Below are positions 34,622 to 45,094 of a stretch of DNA of 64,000 nt, in pieces. Every line of letters starts with the position of its first letter. Position 1 is the stretch's first letter. The DNA is from Teredinibacter purpureus (GTDB lineage: Bacteria; Pseudomonadota; Gammaproteobacteria; Pseudomonadales; Cellvibrionaceae), in contig NZ_CP060092.1 of the NCBI RefSeq assembly GCF_014217335.1, positions 761,501 through 825,500 of the forward strand, written 5' to 3'. The position numbers and the translations under genes are program-made. The notes beneath the pieces are model-generated. The model saw only the letters and a list, made by a program, of their open reading frames with translations, searched no databases and was not told the origin of the DNA.

Positions 34622-37075
34622 TTAGGGATTAAATTTTTCGTTCGCCGCTAGCACCAAGAACATATAATTGGTAGCACCGCCACCCATCACGTATTCCGTT
34701 TGTTGCCAAAAGAACGGCCATATTTTTAATTCAGGTAAATCTGGCCGAATTAAAGCCGTTCCCGAAATAACACCACCGGGTATATACGACCAGTCTGCGC
34801 GGTTAACGCCATAAGCAACGGTTGCAGAATTAGCCCCTACACCCGAAGCAAACGACTGTGTATTTTCACCTGGGTGAACCCCCAGTATAAAATTAAGCGC
34901 GTTTAAGTAATCGTCATCACTCGTATAACGCGGCCACGCCTGACGGAAAAAATATTGCTTAACGGCAAAGTGCTGTATTCCCCAACCCGCGCCCCAAATA
35001 TGAGGCTTGTACGGCACGCCATAAGGCGTTTCGGTGGCCTGTTGTTTAACCGTCTGTTGATATGCCTTCACTGCTCTGTCGATGTTTTTAACAAAGCTTC
35101 TCTTCTTAACCATGGGCATTACACGGCCAATCGCCCAACCAGTATCTTGAATATGTTCAATAATGTCGGCTTCATATTGAGTCAGCTCTTTTACATACTG
35201 TTTGTTCTGGGTGGCCAAGCTCAATTCTGCGAGCGCAAATACACGGTTTTTAATATTCAGCTCTTTCGAACTCGCGGCTAGATAAATGGCTTCTGCAGCT
35301 TCAATGGCTTTTTTCGATAAGCTAGGGTTGTACTGTTTAATCACCCGAGACGCCGCCGCCAAACCCGCTGCAGCCGCCACTTCTCTATTGGGATTTTCTT
35401 CGGTAAACACCCAGCGGTCATCAGCAACAGCGTTCTCTACACTCGCATCGTAAACGCGGTTATCCGTTTGTGTGGCGGCATCGCCCAAGTGTACGTACTG
35501 GCGAACAGTGGGAACTATTATGCCGCGATACAGACGACCCAATGATTCATAGGCACCCAGTACGCTGAGCAGGCCATGTTCGATTTGCTGGTTGATGTCA
35601 TTTTTGCCGTCGGGTTGATGTATTTCAACCACCTTGGTCTCTTGGTTAATGCTGGTTGCGTCGTAATCGACGTTAAATTCTTCAGCCATCATGGCTAACA
35701 ACCACACAGTGGTCATTTGGGATTCTATCCTTAGATCGTAATCGCCAGCGTCATGCCAGCCGCCTTTATTCAAGCCCGGTACTGCTTGCAGGGGTTTGTA
35801 GGTGGTTAACGTTGAGTCGCCCGATTTATACCCATCAAAATGATTGGTATTGACCGGCGACATCAATGCATCATCGTCGTGACACAAGCCGTGCCACACG
35901 CGGTATTTTTCGGCCACATGCATATGGCACATTTGAACCGGCAAATAATATTCTAACGTTGGCTGCCAAGCGTGCCGATCGAAAACGTTATTACCTATTT
36001 TAAAGGTATGGCTAGTTTGGTCTCGGTATTCAACCACATATAAACCCGGCGTTTTAATATCACTGAAGTCGTAACTGAAATAGTTGTAACGAAGGAATTT
36101 GCCCCATGGCTTAACAACACCACTGGCCACTTTGCGTTTACCCGAGGCATCTAACCGATATAACGTAATGGGGCTTGCCTTACTATCGGTTTTATCTTGC
36201 TCGATAATCACCTTTTTTGATTGCGCTTGTGCATAGCCCAATTGCGATACTTGAATCACAGGTTTGTATTGCCAACCTTCGATGGTATGGGCGGTGATAG
36301 TCCATTCAATGGCGTTTTTAGTTGCGCCCTTTGGTACCAAGGTACGCACAATGTACCAACCATTATTATGGTTACTGCGACCATCCAATAAGGTCAATTC
36401 GCCTTGGTTTGCCTCTATCACGAGCCGCTGTTTTTCTTCGCCTGGCGCCACTACCAGTGTTTTACCTACGGCTAAAGCAGAATTGATCCACTCACCTTGG
36501 TGTTGCTGTATGGGGCCATTCGGTTGTTGTGGGAAGAGGCCCGTCGCTTCATCCATAATCCAGCTTTTACCAAAGAGATGGCCGGGAAAAAGCTCAAAAT
36601 TGAAGCCGACTTTCCCAATCCATTCATCAGGTAACGGCTCATCAAAATCTACGCTGACTTTAACGCTATTGCCTTCAAGCGCTTTAACCTTCACTTGGTA
36701 GCTAAACGTTAAGTCGGGGTATTCAATGGGGTTGAACCCTACACGATTTTTACTTTCATCAGGGTAAGACAGTGTTTGGCTGATGGTTTGCGTCGTTCTA
36801 TCAACCGTTTGCTCGCCGCCTTTTGGTACCGGTGACCATTGGCCCGGCGAGGCTTCTAATCGAATATCGCCGTTTGCCGCTACGCGCAAACCATGCTGAA
36901 TAATCGATACGCCCGTTTGGTGGCCATCAGGATAAATATCACTAAAAACGGTAACGTTTAATCCGGCTTTTTCAAAATAATCGGCTTCATTTATCACTAG
37001 GGAAGGGCTGGTATTAGGTGCTTCTGCGGTAGCGAAAGCAGACAATACCAGTAGTGCGAGCAGTGGCAATCTCAT
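34622..37075 (-). CDS. Secreted GH9 endoglucanase
   Basis: 817 residues with a signal peptide (about 1-17). An N-terminal beta-region is followed by a cellulase N-terminal Ig-like domain (KPVIQVSQLGYAQAQSKKVI) and the GH9 catalytic (alpha/alpha)6 domain. Catalytic residues are visible in GGWHDAGDYD (base aspartates) and in TEYVMGGG (acid glutamate), with the His-containing HPGENTQSFASGVG loop between. No cellulose-binding module or lipobox is present. It cleaves beta-1,4-glucan and supports a plant- or algae-degrading lifestyle. Confidence 0.9.
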   Translation of the reverse strand: MRLPLLALLVLSAFATAEAPNTSPSLVINEADYFEKAGLNVTVFSDIYPDGHQTGVSIIQHGLRVAANGDIRLEASPGQWSPVPKGGEQTVDRTTQTISQTLSYPDESKNRVGFNPIEYPDLTFSYQVKVKALEGNSVKVSVDFDEPLPDEWIGKVGFNFELFPGHLFGKSWIMDEATGLFPQQPNGPIQQHQGEWINSALAVGKTLVVAPGEEKQRLVIEANQGELTLLDGRSNHNNGWYIVRTLVPKGATKNAIEWTITAHTIEGWQYKPVIQVSQLGYAQAQSKKVIIEQDKTDSKASPITLYRLDASGKRKVASGVVKPWGKFLRYNYFSYDFSDIKTPGLYVVEYRDQTSHTFKIGNNVFDRHAWQPTLEYYLPVQMCHMHVAEKYRVWHGLCHDDDALMSPVNTNHFDGYKSGDSTLTTYKPLQAVPGLNKGGWHDAGDYDLRIESQMTTVWLLAMMAEEFNVDYDATSINQETKVVEIHQPDGKNDINQQIEHGLLSVLGAYESLGRLYRGIIVPTVRQYVHLGDAATQTDNRVYDASVENAVADDRWVFTEENPNREVAAAAGLAAASRVIKQYNPSLSKKAIEAAEAIYLAASSKELNIKNRVFALAELSLATQNKQYVKELTQYEADIIEHIQDTGWAIGRVMPMVKKRSFVKNIDRAVKAYQQTVKQQATETPYGVPYKPHIWGAGWGIQHFAVKQYFFRQAWPRYTSDDDYLNALNFILGVHPGENTQSFASGVGANSATVAYGVNRADWSYIPGGVISGTALIRPDLPELKIWPFFWQQTEYVMGGGATNYMFLVLAANEKFNP

Positions 37076-37190
37076 AGGAAGACTCTTCTTGACGTGTATT
37101 TATCTTATTATTCATGGCCTTTTGACCATCAATCGCCTCAAGAATAGCCCATTGAAGGCGAGTTATACGTCAACTCTTCGGTTCATCTTT

Positions 37191-39344
37191 TTAATTACGT
37201 TCACTTTGGGCAATCGATTGAGCAAGTGCGGTCTCTAATACCCACGCCTGAACGGCCTCGTCAGCAAATATATCGCCGTTATAGGCTAAACGTGGCTTAT
37301 TGGGCGCAAATGTTTTGCCACGACGCACTTTCATTGGCAAGGTAAGTACACCCATAGCATGAGGCAACTCTAGCGATCGAACGTCGGTGTACGCGGTATC
37401 AACCAGTGTTTCTTGCCCCATGTGTATAACGTTTGGAAAATGCCCCATGACCGCCATAAAATCCAAGCACGCACTCACGCACCGGTGCGACGTTAGTACC
37501 ACGATTGGGCTCTGTATTTTCGGTTTACTATCTTTCACCCACCATTTCACCACGTCTAAAGAAAACGATTGCCAGCGCGTGGGTGTTGGAACCTGCTGCG
37601 TCGTAGCATTACCCGCGGCAAGGTCTTCACGCATTGCATCAACGATTTTTTGGGTAAATTGGTAGCTCTCGCTGAATTCGCCCACGGTTGCGGCTAAATA
37701 CACGAGCCTATTGTGCTCTAGATCTCGGAGGTTGCTGTCAGTCGCACGCCACTGCGCAAACTCTGGGGAGCTTTCGAGCAGCCAATATTTCATGACGGCA
37801 GCTTCCCCGAGTAAAGCGCTGGCAATATTATTGCCCCATAGAGAATTACCACCAGTGTTATTGCGCAAGTCGAGTACAACCAGTTCAGGGGCATCTAGTT
37901 GCTCGATCGCCGTTTGCACAGCCTCCATAGCTACAACGCCTTGGGCAGTCAAACTGAAGGTATTTAACGTTACCCAAAACTGCTTGGGTTTAACTTCGCG
38001 AATCGACAGCGGGGCTAAGCCACTTTTTTTATAGAAATGCGGGGCTATGGCGTCGTCTGTTGTGACGAGCCATTGCATATCAACGTAGTGCGACCGGCCG
38101 TTATAGAAAAATACACACTGATTAAACGCTGTTCTAGCGCCAAGGCCATCATCAATTAATAACCGGTTGGCCCAACGGTTGCGCAACGCCTGCAGTTTTC
38201 TATCGTTCTGTCTAAACGGCAGAATATCTTCATCTAAAATGGTATCGGCTTCCCGACCATCGCACCCCAGCAGTACGCTATTCAACGGTGGCAAAGGTGA
38301 AGGCCATCGCTCGGCGGTATGAATAACGTTGTACGCTGTACCTTGTCGTTGCAGCACCACACCCGCCCACTGAAGCGCATGATTTTGCCCGCTAAAGTTG
38401 CTATAAAAATGCACATCGTTAAAGCCCGCTAAATAGAAGCTTATCGCCGATTTTGCTTCGGCCTTAGTCGTCGCTCTGTTAGCCCGCGCAATAGCCTGTT
38501 GATGGCCCAAACTGAGCCACTGTGAGAAGGCAGGATTTTGCGCATCTATTGCGCCGGGGTGATGTGCAGTCGCGGTGCTATAAATAAAGTCTAAAACATC
38601 TTTCGCTATAGCAGCCCAATCGGTGGAAGGCTGTGGTTGATTCTGCTCCGCCGGTGGCGATTTTTCCCAACGGATATTAGCAAGCTGATAGTGCACGCCT
38701 TGCATATTATGCCATTGGGGCGTGACCAGTAGCGGTACATCAACTTTGGCGAGGTCTAGCCCTTTTTGTACTAGGTCTTCTATCGGCAAGGCTATCGCGT
38801 ACCACCGATTCAACTCTTGAATGTCCAAGCGTGTAGCACGACTTTCGCACGGGTATCCGCAATCGACCTTTGCCGTAAGAAAAGCGTTGTTATTACCACG
38901 GCTTATAAGCTTCACGTCAAAATGAAGTGTGCCGTGCGAATACGCGCGCATATCGTGGCGCAGAAGTGGGTAGGTAGCACCGAGTAAAAGCCCGCCGTTC
39001 GCCGGCACATTGGCATATTCGATCGCTAACACTTTGTTCTTGGGCGAACGCTCATCGGTAATAAAATTCCAGCGAACGAGCTCGTTGGTGTTGCCTTGGC
39101 TGTAACTGATGCTATTGCTGCCATCTAGGTCCGCTTGCCACGCAGACACATTATCCCACCGTGCTGAAAGACAATCAGTCAGTACATTGTTGTTGTCAGT
39201 CTCGGTCTCACAGACAGTTAAAGCATCCACGTGAACAGGGGGAGAGAAGAAGTCCGAACAACCAGCAATAAAAATTACCGCAAGCAATAAATAGGGGGCA
39301 GGGTGCAAGCTAGAATCCTTTTCACTATTGGAACTAATCGTCAA
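37191..39344 (-). CDS. Lipoprotein joining an ExoP-like domain to an S41 peptidase
   Basis: 717 residues. FIAGCSDF is a lipobox, so it should be membrane-anchored. Residues about 45-240 match the ExoP-like domain of the 31429-32097 protein (VPANGGLLLG, VDCGYPCE, GLDLAKVDVPL, MQGVHYQLANIRW). Residues about 440-700 are an S41 (tail-specific/C-terminal-processing) peptidase domain, with VVLDLRNNTGGNS and the nucleophile segment SHRCVSACLDF. No PDZ was obvious. Binding glycan and cutting protein in one lipoprotein is unusual; the substrate is unknown. Confidence 0.7.
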   Translation of the reverse strand: MTISSNSEKDSSLHPAPYLLLAVIFIAGCSDFFSPPVHVDALTVCETETDNNNVLTDCLSARWDNVSAWQADLDGSNSISYSQGNTNELVRWNFITDERSPKNKVLAIEYANVPANGGLLLGATYPLLRHDMRAYSHGTLHFDVKLISRGNNNAFLTAKVDCGYPCESRATRLDIQELNRWYAIALPIEDLVQKGLDLAKVDVPLLVTPQWHNMQGVHYQLANIRWEKSPPAEQNQPQPSTDWAAIAKDVLDFIYSTATAHHPGAIDAQNPAFSQWLSLGHQQAIARANRATTKAEAKSAISFYLAGFNDVHFYSNFSGQNHALQWAGVVLQRQGTAYNVIHTAERWPSPLPPLNSVLLGCDGREADTILDEDILPFRQNDRKLQALRNRWANRLLIDDGLGARTAFNQCVFFYNGRSHYVDMQWLVTTDDAIAPHFYKKSGLAPLSIREVKPKQFWVTLNTFSLTAQGVVAMEAVQTAIEQLDAPELVVLDLRNNTGGNSLWGNNIASALLGEAAVMKYWLLESSPEFAQWRATDSNLRDLEHNRLVYLAATVGEFSESYQFTQKIVDAMREDLAAGNATTQQVPTPTRWQSFSLDVVKWWVKDSKPKIQSPIVVLTSHRCVSACLDFMAVMGHFPNVIHMGQETLVDTAYTDVRSLELPHAMGVLTLPMKVRRGKTFAPNKPRLAYNGDIFADEAVQAWVLETALAQSIAQSERN

Positions 39345-39444
39345 AACATTCTTGCGATTATCGGTATTGGCTTAGCACGACCGTGCCTCATTCGGCGTCA
39401 GTAGTCGTGCTAAGTTGTCGAGCGACGTTTAAGCGCAGAGCCGT

Positions 39445-42423
39445 TTATTGCGCTTCAAAAACGGGCTCTATTGTGCGGTCGCTCAGTAATGTGATGTCAA
39501 TACTTGGTTCGGTAGAGGTACTCGCGCCCTGCCAACGAACAAAGCGATGGCCTTCAGCAGGCTGCGCCGTGAGTGTTACGGGTATTCCGTCGAAGTAGTC
39601 GCCACTCCAATTGGCTCCCGAAACGAGCAGGCTGTTCAGTTGCACACTGCCCCCGTTAGGTAGGCTATTACTCACCGTAAGTGTGTGCATTGCCGCAATA
39701 CCGTACTGTGCCCGAATATGCCCTAAAAGATGCGAAGGCCTATTGTTACCAAAGGTGGTCATGGTTGTAATGTGGCCGTTCCAACTCGACCAGTTGCCAT
39801 CACTCCATCGCTCGAAATGCGCGGGCATTTCAGCCTGTACTCTACTGGCGATAGCCTCTATATGCGCCGACACGGCAGACGGTTTAAAGCGCCCGTTAAG
39901 TTCATCTGCGAATTGATTGATAAACTGTGCGCGGAATTGGCTGTTGTCACTTAACTTGCGTAACAATAGCGTTGACCATGGTGGGTTTGGCCAACTGGGG
40001 CCATTGGCTTGTAATGCAAATGAAAGAGTATCTTCAAAATAGTCTTCGACGTTCCATATCCCAAAGCCGAAATCGGTATCGTATAACACCCATCGCCATT
40101 TACCGCCGTCCTGCGCCCGCCAAAACTTGATATTGTTACCCGGCCAATCTTGGTTATTAAAATAAATTTGCGCGACTTGATAACGAATAAAATTATCGAT
40201 ATCGATTTGTTCGGCAACGTAGGCGTAGTTATCGGCGGCACTGAGGTCATTGTTATCAACAAAATTTACCAGCGCCAGGTAATCCGTATTGGTACCCTCT
40301 ACCACAGCGCCCTCGCGCTCAAGAATATCAATTTCGTCTGGATCTAGGTCGTGCAAACTCGCAAGGTAATGTTCATTTACTTTTTCGCGAAGGTTATACA
40401 TACCCCAGTAATCACCGTTAATGTAGGTGGCAACAGAGCGATACGCTTGCGTCTCTAAGCCGCTTCCGTCCATTAAACTGGTTAAGGCAGCATCACGTAT
40501 CATTGAGCGCATCCAATCGTTACCGGAATTACGCAGTACCACCGATTGAAAGGTGTCATAGTCGCGGCTAGGAAATAATGGGTAATCAATTTCTTTAAAG
40601 CCATAACGGCCACGGGCAAAAATTGACAGTGATCGCTGATCATTTGCACGGCTCCAACCGCCAAATATTTTTACGCCAGCATCCAGCGCTGTACCTAAGC
40701 TGCCATCGCTTTCATAAAAGCTAAAGTGCATATCTTTTTCCCAGTCCTGCCAGAAATTTGCACCGTAATAGGGTTGTGCCTGCTCGTAGCTGTCGCCGTA
40801 CACGTAAATACCGGTATCGGTATCGAATAGGTTGTCGGGTTCGGTTGCCAGTGCAATAACGGGAAGCTGATGGTTGGCGTCGGGCAAAAATGTTCGGCTC
40901 GTAGTGCGCGACGGAATTAAATTGCCGTCAAACAGGCGCGCACGAATAACCCGATTGCTCGACACAACAATAGCTGAACCGTAAAGGCTTGAGCTGGACG
41001 AGGGAACACTGCCATCAATGGTATAACGGATAATTTCGCTACCCGTTGCTCCACTTAAGCTGACAGATGCGGGGCTATTAACACCACCTTGGTGGGAAAA
41101 TTGTACGGTGTTCGACACGATGCCGTCGTACTCCAACGCGCTGTTAATGGCGTTGGGTGTCATGTTTTGGTAATACACAATATCACCATCGCTGCGCGAA
41201 CGGCCCACGGAATACCCCACGCTTAAGCCTTCAACCGCTAGTTGGTCGACCGCGTTACCGCTAGGATCACTTAACACTAATGTTTCGCCACTGGATGAGA
41301 TTTTAAAATTAGTGTGTAAGCTGGTATTTTCAAGGCCAAGAATTGCTGGCGGCGCTACGCCATCGGTGCTGTCATCGTTGTAGCGTCCACTCAAAAAAGG
41401 AATTAACGTAAGGTCAGAGGAATTTTCTGAGTAATTGTGTAGTTGAATACCCAATACATTCTCGCCAACGTCCACAAGTGAGGATAACGCGTTAACACTA
41501 TACCGAACGGGCTGCCCACTTTGGTAAAGTGTTGCCTCTCGCTCGGCAATGGGGGATGCATCCCACGCAGGGTTATCCCCTAAAATATTGGCTCTGGCGA
41601 TTTCAACACCATTAATATAGGCCACAAACGCATCATCAAAATCAATGTCTAGTATGAGTTCTTCCAAGCTCGTCAACGTATTCAAGGTAAATGTTTTACG
41701 TACAAATACCGCGCGTGTTCCTGCAGCGACCGTTGTTTCGTCATCACCATCGGCATAACCAAAGCCACTACGCCCAGTCTGCCAATTGCCATCGTCAAAC
41801 GCTAACGTGTTCCAATCTCCAGAGGGCTGGCTGGTGGGTACTAAGTAGCTAAAGTTATCACCTTCGTTAACCAAGGTACGGTATACCCCTACGCTAGATG
41901 TGCCTTTATTGGAGGCCCATAACCGCAGCGTTCCGCCGGCTTCTATATCAACATCGGGAAACTCCCATTTATCGGGTATATCGTTATCATCGGAAATTGT
42001 CCATCCCGCCAACGAGACCGTGGTGGTGCCATAATTGTAAAGTTCAAACCAGTCGGGGCTATCACCGTCTTCATCGTCAAACGTGGAGTTGGACGAAACC
42101 GCTTCGTTAATCCACACACAATTTTGTGTACAACTACTATCACCGGGGGAATCGCCTGTTGAGCCATCATCACCCGATGAATCGTCGCCGCCAGGAGAAT
42201 CATCATCACCAGAAGAGTCATCTCCGTCGGTGTTGTCGGTACCGCCGTTGTTCGTATTGCCGTTATTAGTGGTGCCGCCATCACTGCGGCCACCACTACA
42301 ACCGGAAAGGGTAGCACCCAGTAAAACACTGCAAAACAGCACTACACACAGCCGTTGTAACACTTTTCTCATAGTGACTTTCTCAGGTTTTATCGCGTTT
42401 ATGGTAGGTCGCGTTTTTTTCAT
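39445..42423 (-). CDS. CotH-family lipoprotein with lamin-tail domain
   Basis: Up to 992 residues. The ATG at 42423 has GAGAGG upstream; an ATG at 42372 also suits. LGATLSGC is a lipobox. An Asp/Ser/Gly-rich linker (about 50-95) precedes a lamin-tail domain (VWINEAVSSNS, DWFELYNYG). A beta region with a YTIDGSVPSSSS segment follows, then a CotH kinase-like domain (NGDYWGMYNLREKVNEHYL, WRWVLYDTDFGFG). A C-terminal bacterial-repeat module ends PAEGHRFVRWQGAS. CotH proteins phosphorylate proteins or polymers. It follows a porin and a DUF4956 gene. Confidence 0.82.
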   Translation of the reverse strand: MKKTRPTINAIKPEKVTMRKVLQRLCVVLFCSVLLGATLSGCSGGRSDGGTTNNGNTNNGGTDNTDGDDSSGDDDSPGGDDSSGDDGSTGDSPGDSSCTQNCVWINEAVSSNSTFDDEDGDSPDWFELYNYGTTTVSLAGWTISDDNDIPDKWEFPDVDIEAGGTLRLWASNKGTSSVGVYRTLVNEGDNFSYLVPTSQPSGDWNTLAFDDGNWQTGRSGFGYADGDDETTVAAGTRAVFVRKTFTLNTLTSLEELILDIDFDDAFVAYINGVEIARANILGDNPAWDASPIAEREATLYQSGQPVRYSVNALSSLVDVGENVLGIQLHNYSENSSDLTLIPFLSGRYNDDSTDGVAPPAILGLENTSLHTNFKISSSGETLVLSDPSGNAVDQLAVEGLSVGYSVGRSRSDGDIVYYQNMTPNAINSALEYDGIVSNTVQFSHQGGVNSPASVSLSGATGSEIIRYTIDGSVPSSSSSLYGSAIVVSSNRVIRARLFDGNLIPSRTTSRTFLPDANHQLPVIALATEPDNLFDTDTGIYVYGDSYEQAQPYYGANFWQDWEKDMHFSFYESDGSLGTALDAGVKIFGGWSRANDQRSLSIFARGRYGFKEIDYPLFPSRDYDTFQSVVLRNSGNDWMRSMIRDAALTSLMDGSGLETQAYRSVATYINGDYWGMYNLREKVNEHYLASLHDLDPDEIDILEREGAVVEGTNTDYLALVNFVDNNDLSAADNYAYVAEQIDIDNFIRYQVAQIYFNNQDWPGNNIKFWRAQDGGKWRWVLYDTDFGFGIWNVEDYFEDTLSFALQANGPSWPNPPWSTLLLRKLSDNSQFRAQFINQFADELNGRFKPSAVSAHIEAIASRVQAEMPAHFERWSDGNWSSWNGHITTMTTFGNNRPSHLLGHIRAQYGIAAMHTLTVSNSLPNGGSVQLNSLLVSGANWSGDYFDGIPVTLTAQPAEGHRFVRWQGASTSTEPSIDITLLSDRTIEPVFEAQ

Positions 42424-42459
42424 AATGGGCCTCTCTAATACGGCTGTAACCGGGCTAGC

Positions 42460-43569
42460 TTAAAAATTTATCTGGAAGCGGGCTTTTACAGCATCACCAT
42501 CCGTTAATGTGACGAAGCCATCGTCATGTCTTTCTCGTTCAGCAAATTCATATTCCAACACCACACGGTAGTGCTGTTTAAAATAATAGTTAGCCGAGGC
42601 CGTGAAAACCTCGGCTTTATCGCCGTCGTTGCGCTCACGCATATCCACTTCGCTAACACGTAGTGCTAATTCCACTAACGGTTTATTTTTATTGGCCAGT
42701 TTAATCTTTCCGCCACGGTATTCTCTTGATTTACCTTTTATCGCCCAGCTTAGGCTCGCGTAGTAACCACTATGTTGGTATTCATCGCCATCAAACTCGT
42801 CTATACCTTGCTGGTAACGCTCTGTTTGAAATAGCCATTTTTTGTAGGCGGCTGCAAACTCTACACTCGTGGTGGCGATTCTTTCGGCATCGTAGTTGGG
42901 GCTGCGCAGTAAGTTACCAAGCGTAGGTACTAGCATGGGTTCATTAAGGTCAAACCTACGCTCAGTACTATCGCGCTGCGAGTAGCTAACCCCTAAATGC
43001 GCAAACGCTTTTTTGTTTTCGCTGCGGTAGGGGTTTACCGTTGCTTTAAACGCGGTGACACGTCCATCGTCTACACCGGCTTCGTCCGCTTCGGCTTGCA
43101 TTACGGCAGCCTCTGCGGCCCAAAAACCACCATTTGCCGCCAGTTTAGCGCCGCTTTTACGGCCGAAACTAAAGATATTGGTCGCAATGGAACGCTCAGT
43201 AAAAGTTTGTGCTTTTAAACTACCGCTTTTCGCTAGGCCACTGGGTTCTTTGAATTTACCCAGATATATGCCGTAGTCTTTAGCGGGGTTAACGAGCAAG
43301 TAGAAATCATCCACCGTAAGTGCTTTGTCGTAGTCATATTCAACCGACATTTTGGCCGACACTAACGGTGAAAACTCAAATTTTGCCGCCGCTTTTGCGC
43401 GCCGAAGATACGCTTCTTGGCTGTCGCTGGGGAATAGGTAACCGCGATAACTCGTTGCGTCTAACATTGCATCGGCGGAAATATCCCATTTTACCTCCGC
43501 TTGCACCTGCAATGCCGACAAGACGAGGGCTGTTCCCACGGCAATAGCACCATTTTTTATAACGTTCAT
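42460..43569 (-). CDS. Phosphate-selective porin O/P-like outer-membrane protein
   Basis: About 369 residues from the ATG at 43569 (a longer frame to 43671 adds a non-signal basic N-terminus). The signal peptide ends near LQVQAEVKW. Barrel strands with YDYDKALTVDDFYLLVNP, GIYLGKFKEPSGL and FTASANYYFKQHYRVVLEYEF, and the C-terminal Phe (KARFQINF), fit the OprO/OprP family. It probably passes phosphate or polyphosphate-type anions. It is placed between DUF4956 and CotH genes with short gaps, so likely one operon. Confidence 0.75.
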   Translation of the reverse strand: MNVIKNGAIAVGTALVLSALQVQAEVKWDISADAMLDATSYRGYLFPSDSQEAYLRRAKAAAKFEFSPLVSAKMSVEYDYDKALTVDDFYLLVNPAKDYGIYLGKFKEPSGLAKSGSLKAQTFTERSIATNIFSFGRKSGAKLAANGGFWAAEAAVMQAEADEAGVDDGRVTAFKATVNPYRSENKKAFAHLGVSYSQRDSTERRFDLNEPMLVPTLGNLLRSPNYDAERIATTSVEFAAAYKKWLFQTERYQQGIDEFDGDEYQHSGYYASLSWAIKGKSREYRGGKIKLANKNKPLVELALRVSEVDMRERNDGDKAEVFTASANYYFKQHYRVVLEYEFAERERHDDGFVTLTDGDAVKARFQINF

Positions 43570-43576
43570 ACGTATT

Positions 43577-44191
43577 TTAATCCGTGCAAATAAGCGTAAG
43601 TTGTACGCTTCCCATAATAAAATCAATTTTTCCAACAACAATCTTCTCAATATTAAACCCCGTTCTTTCACGAAGCTCTTCGATTAATTCTGTGCGCACG
43701 GACGGGTGAATTTTATCAACGCGGTCATACAACATTTTTCGCTGTACCGAGGTAGACGCAAATAGCTGCGTTTCAGCAATAGCGGCGAGCACTACAAGGC
43801 CTAAGGTAATCACGGCCAGTGCGATAAAGCCAATTTCGGAAACAGAGCACATGAGTGATAACACGATGGTTATAAATAAGTACGTCATGTCGCGCACATT
43901 CAGTGTTTCAGTTCTGTACCGCAACATAGAAAACACCGCAAAAAGACCAAACGCAAAGCCCATCGACATTTCGACACTGTGCAGCAAATAGGTAATAAAG
44001 AAGGCGCCGTTCCCAAACATGAAGAGCCCGAAATAGACTTCACGATTGGGGGAAATGCGAAAAAAGACCATTCTTAGCATAATAAGACAGGTCGCGAGAA
44101 ATATGCCGTACCGGATGAGGAGATCGTCAACTAACATAGGGATGATGGGGTCCAACTGAAGGGAACGGAATAGCACGTTGTATGGCCTCAC
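43577..44191 (-). CDS. DUF4956 membrane protein
   Basis: 204 residues with about four transmembrane helices and the family motif FGLFAVFSMLRYRTETLNVR, plus DMTYLFI. The last 70 residues are a cytoplasmic domain. DUF4956 genes are commonly next to VTC-type polyphosphate polymerase and CotH genes; here CotH and a porin follow but no VTC gene is visible in the window. Function not known. The start could also be the ATG at 44137. Confidence 0.8.
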   Translation of the reverse strand: MRPYNVLFRSLQLDPIIPMLVDDLLIRYGIFLATCLIMLRMVFFRISPNREVYFGLFMFGNGAFFITYLLHSVEMSMGFAFGLFAVFSMLRYRTETLNVRDMTYLFITIVLSLMCSVSEIGFIALAVITLGLVVLAAIAETQLFASTSVQRKMLYDRVDKIHPSVRTELIEELRERTGFNIEKIVVGKIDFIMGSVQLTLICTD

Positions 44192-45094
44192 CCACCTGCG
44201 GTATTAAGCGAGAAACCGTTAGGATTGTGAGGTACGCAAAACGTACAACAAGGGTAGCGCTGAGTTAGGTGTAAGTAGCCGTTGGCTCTTCAAAACGGAT
44301 CCGCTTCATGTGAACCGCTTGCTCGTAGCAGCAATATTAAGCTTATTGCACAGAAGTCACTTAGACTTGATCAGGGGTTTCCTAGGCAAAAGATACTACC
44401 AATTTCGTCTATATGACAGGCTTATGCCCACAAATTCACTAAAATAGTGCGAAAGTCACCATTCCCATCGCCATAATCATGTCGATAACAAGCCTCGCTT
44501 TACCGTGTTTACATGCACTCGCAACCCGCTCAACAACCAGTACTTTTGCCTTCACCACACTCTAATCGCACAAAATCTCTAATGTGCAACAACCGTCAAT
44601 ATTTATTGATTACAGGTGTAGACATTGGCCATGGGTCAGCATCCGATTAAGGGCCGTTTTAAATACCTCGTAGTCTTTTATTTTCATGGTATTCCAAGAA
44701 ACCAGTCGAACTTTTTCTTCAATTGAAACAAAAATCACATTAATTTTGTACTGGCTATTATTTAATGCACGCACTTATCTATATTCAATATTTTTAAGCT
44801 TTTACGGCTTATACCCCACCTAATGATGCATGCATTTTAATTAGAATGCGCCACGATTACTGTAACGGTGCCAATAAATCTTTACTGACTATATAGTTTT
44901 AATTAATAGTGATAGAAATAAAGTCACTAAGTATTCCGCTTTGTCACAGAAAAACTTGTAAGAAAATTCTCGCGACTCACGGTTCTCATTCTATTTCTTT
45001 CCTTTTTGCTATGCGCGCCTAACTCCATTATTAATACGCGACCGAAAATCACTTTACTGATTAACGGTACACCTCCAATAATCACATAACTATA
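44192..45094. other. Long intergenic region, possible small minus-strand ORF
   Basis: 903 bp with no clear gene, separating divergent operons. On the minus strand 44774-44610 a GTG-started frame of 54 codons (ending RMLTHGQCLHL) has a protein-like composition but no recognised family and no ribosome site. The promoter for the plus-strand gene at 45095 is expected near the right end. No RNA gene was recognised. Confidence 0.35.

Noticed and set aside
42083..42463. Pro/Ser-rich plus-strand frame opposite the CotH linker
   Set aside because: It mirrors the low-complexity Asp/Ser/Gly repeat of the CotH protein.
44610..44774. 54-codon minus-strand frame as a gene
   Set aside because: GTG start without ribosome site and no family; kept only as a note.
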